The notes beneath the pieces are model-generated. The model was not told the DNA's origin and made no database searches. It was given only the letters and a program-made list of their open reading frames with translations. Positions 17,883 through 27,397 of a stretch of DNA of 64,000 nucleotides are shown in pieces. Source of the stretch: Thermosynechococcaceae cyanobacterium MS004 (GTDB lineage: Bacteria > Cyanobacteriota > Cyanobacteriia > Thermosynechococcales > Thermosynechococcaceae). Position numbers and translations under genes: made by a program. Positions within the stretch are counted from its first letter, which is position 1, and each line of letters begins with the position of its first letter. The stretch spans positions 103,235 to 167,234 of the forward strand of contig JAKRSB010000099.1 of the NCBI GenBank assembly GCA_022402525.1, given 5' to 3'.

Positions 17883-17949
17883 CTTCACAAGATTACGGGC
17901 ACCAGACCAGTTCCTTGCTGCTTCATTCAAGGATTTAATCCCAAGGGCA

Positions 17950-17988
17950 AAATCAAAGCCCAAATCAAGGCCCAAATCAAGGCCAAGA
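17950..17988. repeat. Tandem repeat, 12 bp x 3
   Basis: Three copies of a unit like CCCAAATCAAGG, about 105 bases upstream of the RND pump gene. Confidence 0.7.
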
Positions 17989-18092
17989 AAGCTCCTTTTA
18001 CAGAACTCAACTTCTAAGCTCAATCTGCCTAAGCTCAATCCGTCGAAAAACTCAATCCAGCGATCGCCCATCTATCCCTCCGGTCTAAGCCC

Positions 18093-21000
18093 ATGACGCA
18101 GAATCCGCCACCCGCAAAATTTAGCATCAGTGGAATCGCCATTCGTCAGCACATCGGTACGCTGATGTTGACCCTGGCCGTTATGGTGATCGGGGCATTT
18201 TATATCTCAACGCTCCAGGTTGACCTGCTGCCTTCCATTACCTATCCCCGCATTGGGGTGCGGCTGAGCGCTCCCGGCCTTTCCCCAGATATTGCCATTG
18301 ACGAAATTACCCGTCCCCTCGAAGAAGCCCTTTCCGCCACCGAAGGCGTCGTGCAGGTTTATTCCCAAACCCGTGAGGGGCAGGTCAACATTGACCTTTA
18401 CTTCGAGCCAGGGGGCAATATTGACCAGGCACTCAACGAAGCCACCGCAACCTTTAACCGCGCCAGAGGTCAGTTGCCTGACACCATCGAAGCACCGCGA
18501 CTTTTTAAGGTAGACCCTTCCCAGCTTCCTATTTATGAATTTGCCCTCACCTCACCGTCACTCACTTCCTCAGAACTGCGCGTCTTTGCTGAAGAAGAGT
18601 TAGGACGTGAGCTGAGCGTTGTGCAGGGCGTGGCCAACGTTGATGTGTCCGGTGGCGTAGACGAAGAGGTGCGGGTCGTTTTGGACTTGGAGCGTCTTCA
18701 GGCCCAGGGCATTGGCCTTTCTGCCGTCCTAGATAAACTCCGTAACTCAAACCAAGACATTTCTGGTGGGCGCATTCTCGGCGAAACTTCTGAACCACTG
18801 ACCCGTGCAGTCGGGCGATTCCAGTCAGCAGAGGAGTTACGCAACCTATCCTTTGAGGTGGCAGGCGCGTCTCAGGCCCCAGCCCAGAGCGGAATCGGGA
18901 CAGCACCGACTCCGGCACGGCGGGTTTACCTGCGCGACTTTGCTGAGGTGATTGATGGCACCCAGCAGCAGCGGATTTTTGTCAGCCTTAACGGTGAGAA
19001 TGCCGTCAAAGTGAGTATTCAAAAGCAGCCGGATGCGAACACGATTAATGCGGTTGAAGGGGTTAAGAAGCGCGTTGCAGAGCTGAAGGAGTCGGGGCTG
19101 ATTCCTGCTGACATGGGGCTACTCCCAACGCTAGATGAGTCGGTCTTTATCCGCAACGCAGTCTCTAACGTAGCCACCTCAGGGCTGATTGGAACCGGAC
19201 TCGCGGCGATCGCCGTTTTACTGTTTCTGGGTTCGCTCCGCCAAACCCTCATCATTGTGGTGTCCATTCCTTTGGCAACCCTCGCCGCCATTATTTTAAT
19301 GGGTGTTTTTGGGCTTTCTCTCAATGTGTTTAGCTTAGGGGGGCTAGCCTTGGGGGTCGGGATCGTGGTGGATAATTCCATCGTGATGCTAGAGGCCATT
19401 GCCGAAGGTGCAGGCATGACGCCGGGGCATGACACCAGCGCGAAGCTCAGCCTTAAGCAAATGCTGCATCAGTCTTCAGTGAGTAGTCAAGAGGTAGAGT
19501 CTGCTCTCTTGGCCTCCACCAGCACCAACCTCGTTGCAGTCCTACCCTTTTTACTCATCGGGGGCTTTATCGCCCTCTTGTTCAACGAGCTGATTTTGAC
19601 CATTAGCTTTTCCGTAGCAGCTTCTATCTTGATTGCTGTAACCGTCGTGCCGATGATGGCTTCTCGACTTTTATCAATCCGCAAAAGCAGCGGCATTGGC
19701 AACTTTTGGCCGTTGCGGCAGTTTAATAACCGATTTGAAGATGCCGTTCGTAGCTATGCTGCGACGCTCCGCTGGGTGTTAGTTCATCGCTGGCTGGTGG
19801 TAGGCGTCATTGTCTTAACTTTTGCCAGCAGCAGCCTCTGGATGATTGGCCAGATTCCCCAGGAAATTTTGCCGCGTATTAACACTGGCCAAGCCAACCT
19901 AAACGCTCAGTTTCCGCCCGGTACGCCTTTGGCAACGAGCCGCAAGGTCATGGCCGCCACGGACGAAATTCTACGAGAGCAGCCTGAAACGGAGTACGTC
20001 TTTACCACAATTGGGGGTTCGCTGTTTGGCAGTAACACCACCGAAAATGCTCTGCGTAGCTCTAGCAACATTACGCTGAAGCCCGGTACTAATGTAGAAG
20101 CCTATGTTGAGCGGGTCAATCAAGCATTTCGTAAGCTCAATCTCGTGGATATTCGCCTACGTCTCAGTCCTGGACAGGTGCGCGGCCTCATTTTAAACAA
20201 CTCTCCTGTCCGGGGCGCTGAGGTGGATATCATGCTTCAGGGGCAAGACGCCCAAGTCTTAGAGCGGGCGGGGAGAGAGGTTTTACAGACTTTGGAGGAG
20301 CGGGTAACGCTGGCCAGCTTTCGGCCTGATGCAGATGATCGCCAGCCTGAAATCCAAATTCGACCTGACCGTGAACGGTTGGCTGCTCTTAACCTAACGA
20401 TTCAGGATATTGGGAATACCTTAGAAACCGCAGTTCAGGGTACCGTTCCAACTCAGCTTCAGCGCGGCACCCGCCTCGTGGATGTACGGGTCGAGCTAAA
20501 CGAAGATGACTTGAAGCAGCCATCCCAGCTTTTAAGGCTGCCCCTATTTGTAGCGGGCAATCGTCAGATTCGCTTGGCAGATGTGGCGCAGATTGAGTCT
20601 GGGCAAGCTCCAGGGCAAATTCAGCGCATTAACCAGCGCCAAGTCTTCATCATTGCTGGCAACCTGACAGAAGGAGCATCCCTTGGCAATGCGATCGCCC
20701 AGGTCAATGAGGTGATGCGCGAAATTGACCTGCCGGAAGGCGTGACCACCCTCCCCAGTTCCGCCGCAGAGAGTAACCGCCAGCTTCAGGCAACCCTGCC
20801 TATCCTGGGTGGGCTGGCCGCTTTTATGGTGTTTGTGGTGATGGCGGTGCAGTATAACTCTCTGATTGACCCGCTGGTGATCATGTTCACCATTCCCTTG
20901 GCGCTGGCGGGGGGAATCTTTGGCCTCTTTATTACCCAAACGGCGATCGGCGCAACGGTGATTGTGGGTGCGGTCTTACTGGTGGGGATTGTGGTCAACA

Positions 21001-21395
21001 ACGCCATCATTATGGTGGAGTTGGCCAACCAGATCCGTGAGCGGGAAGACTGCGATCGCTACACCGCAATCCTCAAAGCTGCCCCCCAGCGCTTGCGCCC
21101 CATCTTAATGACGACTATTACAACCGTCCTGGGGATGTTTCCCCTCGCCTTGGGAGCGGGGCAAGGGGGAGAATTTTTGCAACCTCTTGGGATTGTGGTG
21201 TTTTCAGGGCTATCGATCGCGACCGTCTTGACGCTGTTTATTATTCCCTGCTTTTACCTGATCATTCACGACATCTTTTCGGGCCGTGGGTCGCGAGGAG
21301 GCCGAATCCCCGCAATGGTGGATATGGATATAGACATTCCGGTTCTTCCCAGTCGGGAACCGATTCATAAACTGTCATCCGAACCAGGTGAATAG
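18093..21395 (+). CDS. RND-family efflux transporter, inner-membrane pump (AcrB/HAE-1 type)
   Basis: A 1100-residue pump of the AcrB/AcrD/AcrF superfamily. It has the expected plan: an N-terminal transmembrane segment (GTLMLTLAVMVIGAFYISTLQVDLLPSI), a large periplasmic loop, six transmembrane segments with the TM4 motif GVGIVVDNSIVMLEAI, the second periplasmic loop, and six final segments including GIVVNNAIIMVELANQIRE and RLRPILMTTITTVLGMFPLALG. It exports hydrophobic compounds or metals by proton exchange, together with the adaptor upstream and an outer-membrane channel not in this window. The intervening MITE may affect co-transcription with the adaptor gene. A terminator follows at 21423-21479. 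Confidence 0.93.
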   Translation: MTQNPPPAKFSISGIAIRQHIGTLMLTLAVMVIGAFYISTLQVDLLPSITYPRIGVRLSAPGLSPDIAIDEITRPLEEALSATEGVVQVYSQTREGQVNIDLYFEPGGNIDQALNEATATFNRARGQLPDTIEAPRLFKVDPSQLPIYEFALTSPSLTSSELRVFAEEELGRELSVVQGVANVDVSGGVDEEVRVVLDLERLQAQGIGLSAVLDKLRNSNQDISGGRILGETSEPLTRAVGRFQSAEELRNLSFEVAGASQAPAQSGIGTAPTPARRVYLRDFAEVIDGTQQQRIFVSLNGENAVKVSIQKQPDANTINAVEGVKKRVAELKESGLIPADMGLLPTLDESVFIRNAVSNVATSGLIGTGLAAIAVLLFLGSLRQTLIIVVSIPLATLAAIILMGVFGLSLNVFSLGGLALGVGIVVDNSIVMLEAIAEGAGMTPGHDTSAKLSLKQMLHQSSVSSQEVESALLASTSTNLVAVLPFLLIGGFIALLFNELILTISFSVAASILIAVTVVPMMASRLLSIRKSSGIGNFWPLRQFNNRFEDAVRSYAATLRWVLVHRWLVVGVIVLTFASSSLWMIGQIPQEILPRINTGQANLNAQFPPGTPLATSRKVMAATDEILREQPETEYVFTTIGGSLFGSNTTENALRSSSNITLKPGTNVEAYVERVNQAFRKLNLVDIRLRLSPGQVRGLILNNSPVRGAEVDIMLQGQDAQVLERAGREVLQTLEERVTLASFRPDADDRQPEIQIRPDRERLAALNLTIQDIGNTLETAVQGTVPTQLQRGTRLVDVRVELNEDDLKQPSQLLRLPLFVAGNRQIRLADVAQIESGQAPGQIQRINQRQVFIIAGNLTEGASLGNAIAQVNEVMREIDLPEGVTTLPSSAAESNRQLQATLPILGGLAAFMVFVVMAVQYNSLIDPLVIMFTIPLALAGGIFGLFITQTAIGATVIVGAVLLVGIVVNNAIIMVELANQIREREDCDRYTAILKAAPQRLRPILMTTITTVLGMFPLALGAGQGGEFLQPLGIVVFSGLSIATVLTLFIIPCFYLIIHDIFSGRGSRGGRIPAMVDMDIDIPVLPSREPIHKLSSEPGE

Positions 21396-21422
21396 ACCGC
21401 AGCAATTCACTTGACCCAGGTT

Positions 21423-21479
21423 CCAAACCCTTTCCAGAACCCTTTCCAGAACCCTCTCCGGCAAGGGTTTTGGATTTTT
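21423..21479 (+). terminator. Terminator after the RND pump, containing a 12-bp tandem repeat
   Basis: CCAAACCCTT pairs with AAGGGTTTTGG, followed by ATTTTTAG. The large loop is made of three copies of AACCCTTTCCAG-like units. A second array of a 12-bp unit (GATGTGTTTGGC, three copies) follows at about 21500-21536. Confidence 0.55.
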
Positions 21480-21536
21480 AGAAACTTCTGAGCGATTTAG
21501 ATGTGTTTGGCGATGTGTTTGGCGATGTATTTGGCT

Positions 21537-21868
21537 GGATATCTTTTCAAGTTCTTGACATTCTGTCGCTAAAGTTATGAAAACAAAGAGCCAACGTTAA
21601 CAATCGTGCTTCAGTGCCGGTTGTTTCCAGTCTGGTCACGATCATCTCTTCTCCTCATACGAGAGACTCGTGGGCTGATCAAACTTGGATCTTTTGTTCC
21701 TCACACCTAGACTGTTCCCAGCCCAGTGCTGGGAATTTTTTTTTGATGCTTTCCCCACAGCACAGTTGTCCACGATTCTGTAGAGGAGAGGCAATGTACC
21801 TCTTGTGCTGGTGTATATTTCATGAGTATCAAATTCATGGGTATCAAGCTCAGAGTGGAAGGCAGTTT
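21537..21868. other. Intergenic region upstream of csaB-like gene
   Basis: No credible gene. A short dyad CCCAGCCCAGTGCTGGG followed by a T tract lies near 21718-21745 and may act as a terminator. An open frame at 21614-21892 runs into the triplicated start region and has no coding character. Confidence 0.4.
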
Positions 21869-21907
21869 ATGCAGGTAGCGTTATGCAGGTAGCGTCATGC
21901 AGGTAGT
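21869..21907 (+). promoter_or_regulatory. Triplicated start-codon region of the csaB-like gene
   Basis: The word ATGCAGGTAG occurs at 21869, 21883 and 21897, spaced exactly 14 bases. The Shine-Dalgarno GGAAGG lies before the first ATG only. The first two ATGs open seven-codon frames that stop; the first stops at 21892, five bases before the third ATG, which starts the real gene. Confidence 0.7.
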
Positions 21908-22940
21908 TTTGTGTGGCTACTATGGTTACGGCAATGGCGGCGATGAGGCGCTCCTCGCTACCCTTTTACAGATGTTGCCGAAGCATGTCTCTCCCGTTGT
22001 CCTCTCCGGGAATCCAGCTTTTACCGAATCCTTGCATGGGGTGCCCGCCTGCGATCGCCGTCAGCCCCTAGCGGTATTAAAACTATTGCGTAGCTCACAG
22101 GCTTTTATCTGGGGGGGCGGTAGCTTAATTCAAGACTCGACGAGCGCCCTCAGCCCTTGGTACTACTGTGCATTGCTGCTCACGGCTCAGCTCATGGGCC
22201 TAAAAACAATCGCTTGGGCCCAGGGCATTGGCCCCCTTAACCGTCCCCAAACCCAATGGATTGCCCGTCAAGCCTTTCAGCGCTGTACGGGCATTAGCGT
22301 CCGCGATCTTGGCTCTCTGGACTGGACTGAGCGCTGGCGGCGGAAAGCAACCCTTGCTCCAGACCCGGTCTGGGCATTGGACGCCAGCCAGCCGACCACT
22401 TTAGATCCACTATTGCCCAGTCCTCGTGTTGCGGTCGTCCTGCGATCGCATCCCCTCTTAACGCCAGAACGGGTTGCGCTAATCACTCAGGCGCTTCAGG
22501 ATCTTCATGCCCAAACTCAAGCCTCCATTGTGTTGGTGCCGTTTCAGGAAAGTCAGGATCTGGCGATCGCCCAAACGCTCCATACCGCGCTGCCCCACAT
22601 CAGCCAAATTATTCAGTCCCGTGACCCGCGCGCGCTCAAGTTTGTGTTTCAGAGCGTAGATCTGGCGATCGCTATGCGGCTCCACGGCCTCATTATGGCC
22701 GCAGCAGAAGGCTGTCGCTGTTTTGGCCTCAGCTACGACCCTAAAGTGCAGCGGCTCATAGAAGACATTCGCTGCCCCGGTCTAGACCTAGCACATCTGC
22801 CCACGGAATCCGAAGCGCTAACCCAGCAGTGGAAAGAACAGCTTCACGCAGCACCCACCCTGTCCAAAGCGCAACGTCAAGCGCTGACCCAGCAGGCTGA
22901 GGCCCATGCCGCCTTGCTTGCCGATATCTTGCAGAATTGA
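21897..22940 (+). CDS. csaB: CsaB-type polysaccharide pyruvyl transferase
   Basis: A 347-residue enzyme of the polysaccharide pyruvyl transferase family, which attaches pyruvate ketals from phosphoenolpyruvate to cell-wall or surface glycans. Characteristic segments are the N-terminal CGYYGYGNGGDEALL, the central FIWGGGSLIQDSTSALSPWYY and WAQGIGPL, and the C-terminal AMRLHGLIMAAAEGCRCFGLSYDPKV. In Gram-positive bacteria the product anchors SLH-domain proteins; an SLH-domain protein is encoded at 57207-58544 here, though cyanobacterial SLH proteins of that kind are usually outer-membrane proteins. The ATG at 21897 is the third of three tandem copies; only it opens the full frame. Confidence 0.9.
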   Translation: MQVVLCGYYGYGNGGDEALLATLLQMLPKHVSPVVLSGNPAFTESLHGVPACDRRQPLAVLKLLRSSQAFIWGGGSLIQDSTSALSPWYYCALLLTAQLMGLKTIAWAQGIGPLNRPQTQWIARQAFQRCTGISVRDLGSLDWTERWRRKATLAPDPVWALDASQPTTLDPLLPSPRVAVVLRSHPLLTPERVALITQALQDLHAQTQASIVLVPFQESQDLAIAQTLHTALPHISQIIQSRDPRALKFVFQSVDLAIAMRLHGLIMAAAEGCRCFGLSYDPKVQRLIEDIRCPGLDLAHLPTESEALTQQWKEQLHAAPTLSKAQRQALTQQAEAHAALLADILQN

Positions 22941-22942
22941 TT

Positions 22943-22981
22943 GCCCCGGATTGCTCGCCCCGGATTGCTCGCCCCAGATTA
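22943..22981. repeat. Tandem repeat, 14 bp x 2-3
   Basis: Copies of GATTGCTCGCCCCG, with a partial unit on each side, directly after the csaB-like stop codon. Confidence 0.7.
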
Positions 22982-23020
22982 ATTGCCAGACATAAACCTC
23001 GAAAGAAAATAAATCGCCGC

Positions 23021-23755
23021 TCAGCTCTCCTCCTGAGGGCATTCTTCCCAGAGGGTGGTGGTTTGCCGCAGGCTGCTGAAGTTGCCGTTCCCTAAAATCA
23101 GGTGATCCAGCAGCGGAATCGCTAAAAGCTTTGCCCCAGCCAATAGCTGGCGGGTTAAGCTCAAGTCTTCGGGGCTAGGGTCAACTTGACCAGAGGGATG
23201 GTTGTGCGCCACAATCACGCGGGTTGCGCCCTGCCGAATCACCTCACGGAAAATATCGCGGGGGTGGGCAATGGTTTCGGTGGCGCTGCCAATGCTGATA
23301 ATTTGAGTGCTCAGCAGTCGATGCTTGATATCTAGCAGAAGCACCGCAAAGCGCTCTTGGGACTGCCACATGAGCTGTCCGGCTAGCAGTGCAGCGGCAG
23401 TCTCAGGGTTTTCGATGGTAGTGGGTGCGTCAGGGAGGGAGCTAAACGCGCGCTTCCCTAGCTCAATGGCTGCCACGATCGCCGTGGCTTTAGCGGGGCC
23501 AATGCCGGGGATCCTCGTCAGCTCAGCGATGTGAATATCCCGCAGCACAATCAGCGGGTTGCGCTGGTGCTGGCTGAGCTGCTGCAATAAATACTGCCCC
23601 AGACCAATGGCGGAAAGCTTGCCAGGGCCTTGCCCTGTGCCGAGTAAAATGGCGATGAGTTCCGCATCGGTGAGGCTCTGGGCACCCTGGCTCATGAGCC
23701 GTTCGCGGGGGCGATCGCTGAGGGGCAGGTCGGCAACTCTGGGAGTGTAGGTCAT
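23021..23755 (-). CDS. radC: RadC/UPF0758-family JAMM-domain protein
   Basis: A 244-residue protein. An N-terminal helix-hairpin-helix-like region ([25 protein letters not shown]) precedes a JAB1/MPN-type metalloprotease-like domain with the zinc motif [20 protein letters not shown]. The name comes from a DNA-repair assignment in E. coli that was later withdrawn; the biochemical role is unsettled. Length and motifs are normal. It is convergent with the csaB-like gene. Confidence 0.93.
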   Translation of the reverse strand: MTYTPRVADLPLSDRPRERLMSQGAQSLTDAELIAILLGTGQGPGKLSAIGLGQYLLQQLSQHQRNPLIVLRDIHIAELTRIPGIGPAKATAIVAAIELGKRAFSSLPDAPTTIENPETAAALLAGQLMWQSQERFAVLLLDIKHRLLSTQIISIGSATETIAHPRDIFREVIRQGATRVIVAHNHPSGQVDPSPEDLSLTRQLLAGAKLLAIPLLDHLILGNGNFSSLRQTTTLWEECPQEES

Positions 23756-23877
23756 GGAGAGGGAAAGGGACGCTATCCCTAAAATCCCCAGGCCGTTAAA
23801 AAATGCGATCGCCCTTTACGGAATGTCACATCTTGGCCTAAATGTACAGCTTGACCTAGATCAGGCATTGAGCAAGT

Positions 23878-24513
23878 TTATGGCAGCTTAAAGGGAAACT
23901 TAAGCGGGGCCCTTGGCGGTGGGGGTACGGGAAGCTGACCAGCCCGACAATCCGCTAACCAGTCCCGAATGGCAACGGCTGTACTGCCTTCACTGCTGTT
24001 GCGGGGCGGCTGGGGCGGCTGATCGGGGGTGGCTGGATAGGGGCCAAAGGTCGAGTACAGCATCACAAACTGCCAGTCCTTAGTCGTTGGCGTGAGGAAA
24101 AGCCAGTGATATTCCTGAAGATAGGAGAGGCGATCGCGTCCATAGCGCCGCTGAAGGGTCGTAAAAAAGACCTGCTGTGTGCTGCTAGAAGTCTCCGGCA
24201 GCGTTGACAGGGGAAGCGATTCAAACTCTGGGCGGCCAGCTAGCACCACAAAGCTAGCGCTAATCTGTGCCCGTGTCCGAGTACGATTTGCATAGCTGGG
24301 CAAATCTTGCAGCATTCGCTCCACCAGCGCCTCTATCGTTTGAGGACACGGCATCCGTGGCACCTCTGAAAGTCGATAGGGTTCTTTAGGCAGCATCGCC
24401 AGGGATAAATGGGGCATGCCAAAGACCAAGCCAAGGCCAAGCCCTGCTAAAGTCATTTGCTTCTCAGGTCGAGGCAGAAGAAAAAGCCGCAAAATCCTAG
24501 TCCTCTTTAGCAC
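23878..24513 (-). CDS. Exported protein of unknown function
   Basis: A 211-residue protein whose N-terminus has basic residues followed by a hydrophobic stretch (MTLAGLGLGLVFGMPHLSLA), consistent with a signal peptide; an internal start at that Met would give a more usual signal length. The mature part is soluble, with a segment STQQVFFTTLQRRYGRDRLSYLQEYHWLFLTPTTKDWQFVMLYSTFGPYP and a proline-rich C-terminus. I do not recognise a named domain, although it reads like a conserved cyanobacterial lineage protein. It stands alone between radC and the FHA kinase. Confidence 0.65.
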   Translation of the reverse strand: MLKRTRILRLFLLPRPEKQMTLAGLGLGLVFGMPHLSLAMLPKEPYRLSEVPRMPCPQTIEALVERMLQDLPSYANRTRTRAQISASFVVLAGRPEFESLPLSTLPETSSSTQQVFFTTLQRRYGRDRLSYLQEYHWLFLTPTTKDWQFVMLYSTFGPYPATPDQPPQPPRNSSEGSTAVAIRDWLADCRAGQLPVPPPPRAPLKFPFKLP

Positions 24514-24591
24514 CCTATATCTGGCACATTACCAGCACATTACATTTCCCCACTTTCAAGAACCAGCTCTTACACTATCTGTTAAGGCTCT

Positions 24592-24675
24592 ATTATTAAG
24601 ACTCTACTTTTCAGACCCTATTTTTTAGACCCTATTGTTAAGACTTTATCGCTAAGACCTTAACTGAACAACGCA
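24592..24675. repeat. Tandem repeat, 14 bp x 6
   Basis: Six imperfect copies of a unit like TTAAGACCCTATTT, ending 25 bases before the start of the FHA kinase gene. Confidence 0.88.
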
Positions 24676-24699
24676 ACTGCCGCACAGCTTCTTTACCCT

Positions 24700-26895
24700 A
24701 TGGATCAAGATCAACGGAATCGGTTTCGTCATCTCCTGATTATTGACGATGCAGAAGGGCGGCGAACCATTGCGCTGGAGGCAACCACTTACTCCATCGG
24801 CCGGGACGGAACCAATTCAATTGTGCTGCATTCCAAAATGGTGTCGCGGCAGCACGCCATTTTGCTGCGGGTTACTTCTCCAGATTCTTCTAACTACCTT
24901 TTTCGGATTATTGATGGGGACCTCCAGGGCAAGCGCAGCACCAATGGCCTCATGATTAATGGGCGCAAGCTGTTTTCCCATGATCTGAAGCATGGCGACA
25001 TGCTGGTCTTTGGTGGGGATGTTAAGGCTAAGTACTACGCGATTTCTAATCTGACGGATTCTGCCTTTGATGAATTTTGTGAGGAGAAAGATCTCTCTTC
25101 CATTCTCTCAAAGTCGGTCAATCCCTTTCAGACCCTAGTACCAACCGATGATGACTTTCAGAGCCTAAGTGAAGCCGCGCTGGTGCGGATGGCGTCTTTT
25201 CCAGAACTGACGCCTAGCCCCATCCTAGAAATTGACTTGTCTGGGGTGGTCACTTATCTCAATCCGTCCGCAGTGATGCAGTTTCCGGATTTATCTGAGC
25301 TAGGAACCCTGCACCCGATGATGCACGGCCTGCTCCCGATGACCCGCCCAACCCAGCCTGGGCACCGCAGTTTCTTTGTGCGAGAGGTGGAGCTTGGCGA
25401 TCGCGTCTACGAGCAGTCGGTACACTACATTGCTGAAAGCGACCTAGTGCGCAGCTATGTCTCGGACATTACGGTGCGCAAGCGTGCTGAGGAACAGCTT
25501 CGGCATCAAGCCCAGCGTGAATCGATTATTAACCGCATTGTGCAGGCCATGCGCGGCACGATGGTCACGGCGGAGGTTTTGCAAATTACGGTGGGCTTAC
25601 TGGTAGAAGCCCTAGAGGCCAGCCACTGCATTATTGTGCAAAATAATTCCGAAGGGGAACTGGTCAACCACTACGTGAGCCATACCGCCGTCGGTCGCCA
25701 CGATCTCATTCAGGGCAATGAACGCATTCTCAAGCTCTGTGGGGAAGCTCTCTCGGAAGGGAATCAGGTGGTGTTGCGAGTGGACGATAGCCGCCTCGAC
25801 TTAGAGGTGCTGGCGATCGCCCAGCAGTGTCAGTTTGCCTCAGTCCTGATCACGCCCCTGATCTACCTCCAAAACGATCTGGGCAGTATTTCGCTGTTTC
25901 AGAAAGCGGATTCTCAGAAAGTAGATCCCCAAAGAACGACTTCTCAGAGAATAGATCCCCAGAAAATAGATTCTCAGAAAACGGAGGTCGTCAGCGATAA
26001 CCTGCGGGAGTGGAATATGGACGAGCGTGGCTTGGTCAAAACCATCGCCGATCAGTGTGCGATCGCCATTCACCAAGCGCAGCTCTATCAAAGGGTACAG
26101 GATCTTAATGCCGACCTAGAGCGCCAAGTACAGGAACGCACCGCCCAGCTCCAGCAAAAGATGCAGGAACTAGAGCGGCTCAATAACCTTAAAGACGACT
26201 TTTTGAGCACCGTCTCCCATGAATTGCGGACACCCATGTCCAACATCAAAATGGCAATTCACATGCTCAATCAGTTCCCGCTAGAAGATCGGCAACGGCG
26301 CTATATCGATATCTTGTCCTCGGAATGCGCTCGCGAAACGGAGCTGATCAATGATCTGCTCGATCTCCAGCGCCTTGAAGCTGGGGTGAATCCCGTGGGG
26401 GTTGAGAGTCTAAGGCTTCAGGAGCTAATGCCCCGCGTCCTTGACCCCTTTATCTCTCGGTCTAACGAACGCGGCCAGCATTTTGCCTCCGCCTGCGACC
26501 CTCAACTGCCGCCCCTGAAGTCAGACCGTGCCTGTCTAGAGCGCATCTTAGCCGAACTGCTCAACAATGCCTGTAAGTACACGCCCCAAGGTGGGCACTT
26601 TTCCCTCCACGTCGAATTTGTGCCAGAGCCGACAGAACGCGTCCGGCTCATTGTCCGCAACGATGCCGAAATTCCAGAGCATGAGCTGCCCCGCATTTTT
26701 GACAAGTTTTATCGTGTGCCCAACGCAGACCCCTGGAAGCAGGGCGGCACCGGCCTGGGGCTTGCACTGGTCAAGCGTCTGGTGGAGCAGCTCCAGGGTA
26801 GCATTCAGGCCAACAGCGCCCAAGGCAAAACGACCTTTCTGGTTGAGCTGCCCATCACCCCTTCCTTTAGTACGGATATTCAGCCGATCTCCTAA
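24700..26895 (+). CDS. FHA-PAS-GAF sensor histidine kinase
   Basis: A 731-residue soluble kinase. The FHA domain (about residues 15-110) has the phosphothreonine-binding residues in YSIGRDGTNSIVL, VSRQHAILL and GKRSTNGLMING. A PAS domain follows (about 165-265), then a GAF-like domain (about 280-460), a coiled coil, the HisKA box STVSHELRTPMSNI (near 505), N box ELLNNACKYTPQ and G boxes IFDKFYRVP and GGTGLGLALVKRL. A run of pentapeptides of the type KVDPQ/KIDSQ lies inside the GAF region at about residues 403-428, encoded by a 15-bp tandem repeat. There is no receiver and no cognate regulator next to it. The FHA domain suggests input from Ser/Thr kinases. The N-terminal half is closely similar to the protein at 42346-45069. 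Confidence 0.92.
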   Translation: MDQDQRNRFRHLLIIDDAEGRRTIALEATTYSIGRDGTNSIVLHSKMVSRQHAILLRVTSPDSSNYLFRIIDGDLQGKRSTNGLMINGRKLFSHDLKHGDMLVFGGDVKAKYYAISNLTDSAFDEFCEEKDLSSILSKSVNPFQTLVPTDDDFQSLSEAALVRMASFPELTPSPILEIDLSGVVTYLNPSAVMQFPDLSELGTLHPMMHGLLPMTRPTQPGHRSFFVREVELGDRVYEQSVHYIAESDLVRSYVSDITVRKRAEEQLRHQAQRESIINRIVQAMRGTMVTAEVLQITVGLLVEALEASHCIIVQNNSEGELVNHYVSHTAVGRHDLIQGNERILKLCGEALSEGNQVVLRVDDSRLDLEVLAIAQQCQFASVLITPLIYLQNDLGSISLFQKADSQKVDPQRTTSQRIDPQKIDSQKTEVVSDNLREWNMDERGLVKTIADQCAIAIHQAQLYQRVQDLNADLERQVQERTAQLQQKMQELERLNNLKDDFLSTVSHELRTPMSNIKMAIHMLNQFPLEDRQRRYIDILSSECARETELINDLLDLQRLEAGVNPVGVESLRLQELMPRVLDPFISRSNERGQHFASACDPQLPPLKSDRACLERILAELLNNACKYTPQGGHFSLHVEFVPEPTERVRLIVRNDAEIPEHELPRIFDKFYRVPNADPWKQGGTGLGLALVKRLVEQLQGSIQANSAQGKTTFLVELPITPSFSTDIQPIS

Positions 26896-26917
26896 AATGC
26901 TTCCCTAAAAAGCTCTC

Positions 26918-27397
26918 TTAGAATAGTTCGCGCTCAATGGCCGCGATCAGCTCTGGTGAATCTGGCCCCACAGCACTCTTAAACCGATTGACCACTTCAC
27001 CGGTCTTGCTGACCAAAAACTTTTCAAAATTCCAGGACACCTCACCCTTCGGCTCTGTTTGGGTCAGCTTTGCGTAGAGGGGGTGCTGCTCTGCACCGCG
27101 CGCATGGACTTTATCAAACAGCGGAAAGGTGACGCCAAATCGGGTTGAGCAGAACTGCTGAATCTTTTCGTTGGCGTCGGGCTCTTGAGATCCATAGTCA
27201 TTGCAGGGAAACCCTAAAACCTCTAGACCTTGACTTTGATACTTTTCATAGAGCTTTTGAAGCCCAGCGTATTGTGAGGTATAGCCGCAGTAGGAAGCGA
27301 CATTGACAATTAGTAAAGCCTTGCCGCTGTAGTCACTTAGGGGTTTACGTGCTCCATCAATGGTCTGAACGGTAATGTCTGAAATGGTTGTACTCAT
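26918..27397 (-). CDS. Glutathione peroxidase (thiol peroxidase of the GPX family)
   Basis: A 159-residue thiol peroxidase that reduces hydroperoxides. The active-site segment NVASYCGYTSQYAGLQ has Cys rather than selenocysteine; Gln and Trp of the catalytic tetrad are in FPCNDYGSQEP and WNFEKFLV. The usual FPCNQF is FPCNDY here, so a position near the resolving site differs. As in many bacterial forms it may use thioredoxin or NADPH-linked donors rather than glutathione (family knowledge). It is convergent with the FHA kinase, only 22 bases away. Confidence 0.93.
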   Translation of the reverse strand: MSTTISDITVQTIDGARKPLSDYSGKALLIVNVASYCGYTSQYAGLQKLYEKYQSQGLEVLGFPCNDYGSQEPDANEKIQQFCSTRFGVTFPLFDKVHARGAEQHPLYAKLTQTEPKGEVSWNFEKFLVSKTGEVVNRFKSAVGPDSPELIAAIERELF

